Below are positions 6,055 through 6,551 of a DNA stretch of 6,551 nt, one piece after another. The position numbers were made by a program, and so were the translations under genes. How positions within the stretch are numbered: the first letter of the stretch is position 1; each line of letters begins with the position of its first letter. Source of the stretch: Deferribacteraceae bacterium UBA1873 (GTDB lineage Bacteria > Chrysiogenota > Deferribacteres > Deferribacterales > Flexistipitaceae); assembly GCA_002338145.1 (NCBI GenBank), contig DDHP01000029.1:1-6551 (forward strand), given 5' to 3'. The notes under the pieces were generated by a model. That model worked only from the letters and a program-made list of their open reading frames with translations. It was not told where the DNA came from and made no database searches.

Positions 6055-6551
6055 ATGAAAAACAAAACAGCGATAATAACCGGTGCTGCCAGCGGCATCG
6101 GTTTGGCCATAGCAAAAAGATTTGCAGAGGATAAAGCCAACGTCGTCATGGCGGATATTAATGATAAAGACGGCATTAAAGAAGCGGAAAATATAAAAGC
6201 ATACTTTGTGAAAAGTGATTTAACAAAAAAAGAGGATTGTAAGGCTCTGATCGATAAAGCTTACAATAAATACGGCCGGATTGATATCTTAGTGAATAAT
6301 GCCGGTATCCAGCATGTTGCACCGATTGATGAATTCCCCGAAGAAAAATGGAACTTTATTATAAGCCTGATGCTCACAGCTCCTTTCCTACTGACTAAAT
6401 ACGCATGGAATTACTTAAAGGAGAATAAATGGGGCAGAGTAATAAATATAAACTCAGTTCATGGGCTAAGGGCGTCAGAGTTTAAATCGGCGTATATTTC
6501 CGCAAAACACGGGCTTATGGGCCTTACCAAAACTGCTGCGCTCGAAGGGGC
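6055..6551 (+). CDS. 3-hydroxybutyrate dehydrogenase (SDR), 3' end beyond the window
   Basis: This is the first 165 full codons of a short-chain dehydrogenase, expected to be about 255-260 residues, predicted to oxidise (R)-3-hydroxybutyrate to acetoacetate in the cytosol. The cofactor loop is TGAASGIG (9-16). Asp34 after the second strand (MADIND) favours NAD+ over NADP+. NNAG is at 81-84, and the catalytic Ser134, Tyr147 and Lys151 are in place. Family-specific residues are NNAGIQHVAPIDEFP and SVHGLRASEFKSAYISAKHG. Gln86, His136 and Lys144 match, at a constant offset of 8, the substrate-binding Gln94, His144 and Lys152 of Pseudomonas fragi 3-hydroxybutyrate dehydrogenase as I recall it. The tetrad Asn of that enzyme (Asn114) falls on Met106 (SLMLTAPF), an oddity discussed in the findings. 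The C-terminal part, with the remaining substrate residues, lies past the edge. The gene follows the CoA-transferase by 2 nt and supplies its acetoacetate. Confidence 0.9.
   Translation, partial: MKNKTAIITGAASGIGLAIAKRFAEDKANVVMADINDKDGIKEAENIKAYFVKSDLTKKEDCKALIDKAYNKYGRIDILVNNAGIQHVAPIDEFPEEKWNFIISLMLTAPFLLTKYAWNYLKENKWGRVININSVHGLRASEFKSAYISAKHGLMGLTKTAALEG

Overview
This window is the middle of one compact bacterial operon read entirely on the + strand. It covers import and breakdown of a four-carbon ketone-body-type acid ((R)-3-hydroxybutyrate, acetoacetate and probably short-chain fatty acids). The DNA is fairly AT-rich (about 40% GC by eye). Most genes have strong GGAGG-type Shine-Dalgarno sites, and gaps between genes are 20 nt or less. 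No promoter, terminator, RNA gene, repeat or mobile element was found. The organism is a low-to-moderate GC bacterium that uses TRAP transporters. The style would fit an anaerobic or respiratory Gram-negative such as a member of the Deferribacterota, but that is a guess; the sequence does not settle the phylum.

Layout. Bases 1-69 hold the last codons of a probable TRAP small permease (dctQ). It overlaps the large permease (59-1381, dctM type, FcbT3-like subfamily). A short-chain fatty acid permease of the AtoE family follows (1395-2714), then an alpha/beta hydrolase of unknown substrate (about 2729-3475), an acetyl-CoA acetyltransferase (3489-4664), and a single-chain succinyl-CoA:3-oxoacid CoA-transferase-type enzyme with its A and B halves fused (4685-6052). 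The 5' two-thirds of an SDR enzyme closely resembling 3-hydroxybutyrate dehydrogenase runs off the right edge (6055-6551).

How they work together (inference from families and order). The two transporters bring in carboxylates. The dehydrogenase oxidises (R)-3-hydroxybutyrate to acetoacetate with NAD+. The CoA-transferase activates acetoacetate to acetoacetyl-CoA, and the thiolase splits this to two acetyl-CoA. The hydrolase is the one gene without an obvious step. It could release the acid from an ester, oligomer or thioester, but its substrate cannot be read from sequence.

The most notable points are the fused, mitochondrial-SCOT-like CoA-transferase in a bacterial operon, the orphan hydrolase inside an otherwise complete pathway, two unrelated carboxylate transporters side by side, and a dehydrogenase whose usual catalytic-tetrad Asn position appears to be Met. 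I see no previously undescribed system; this is a well-organised metabolic operon.
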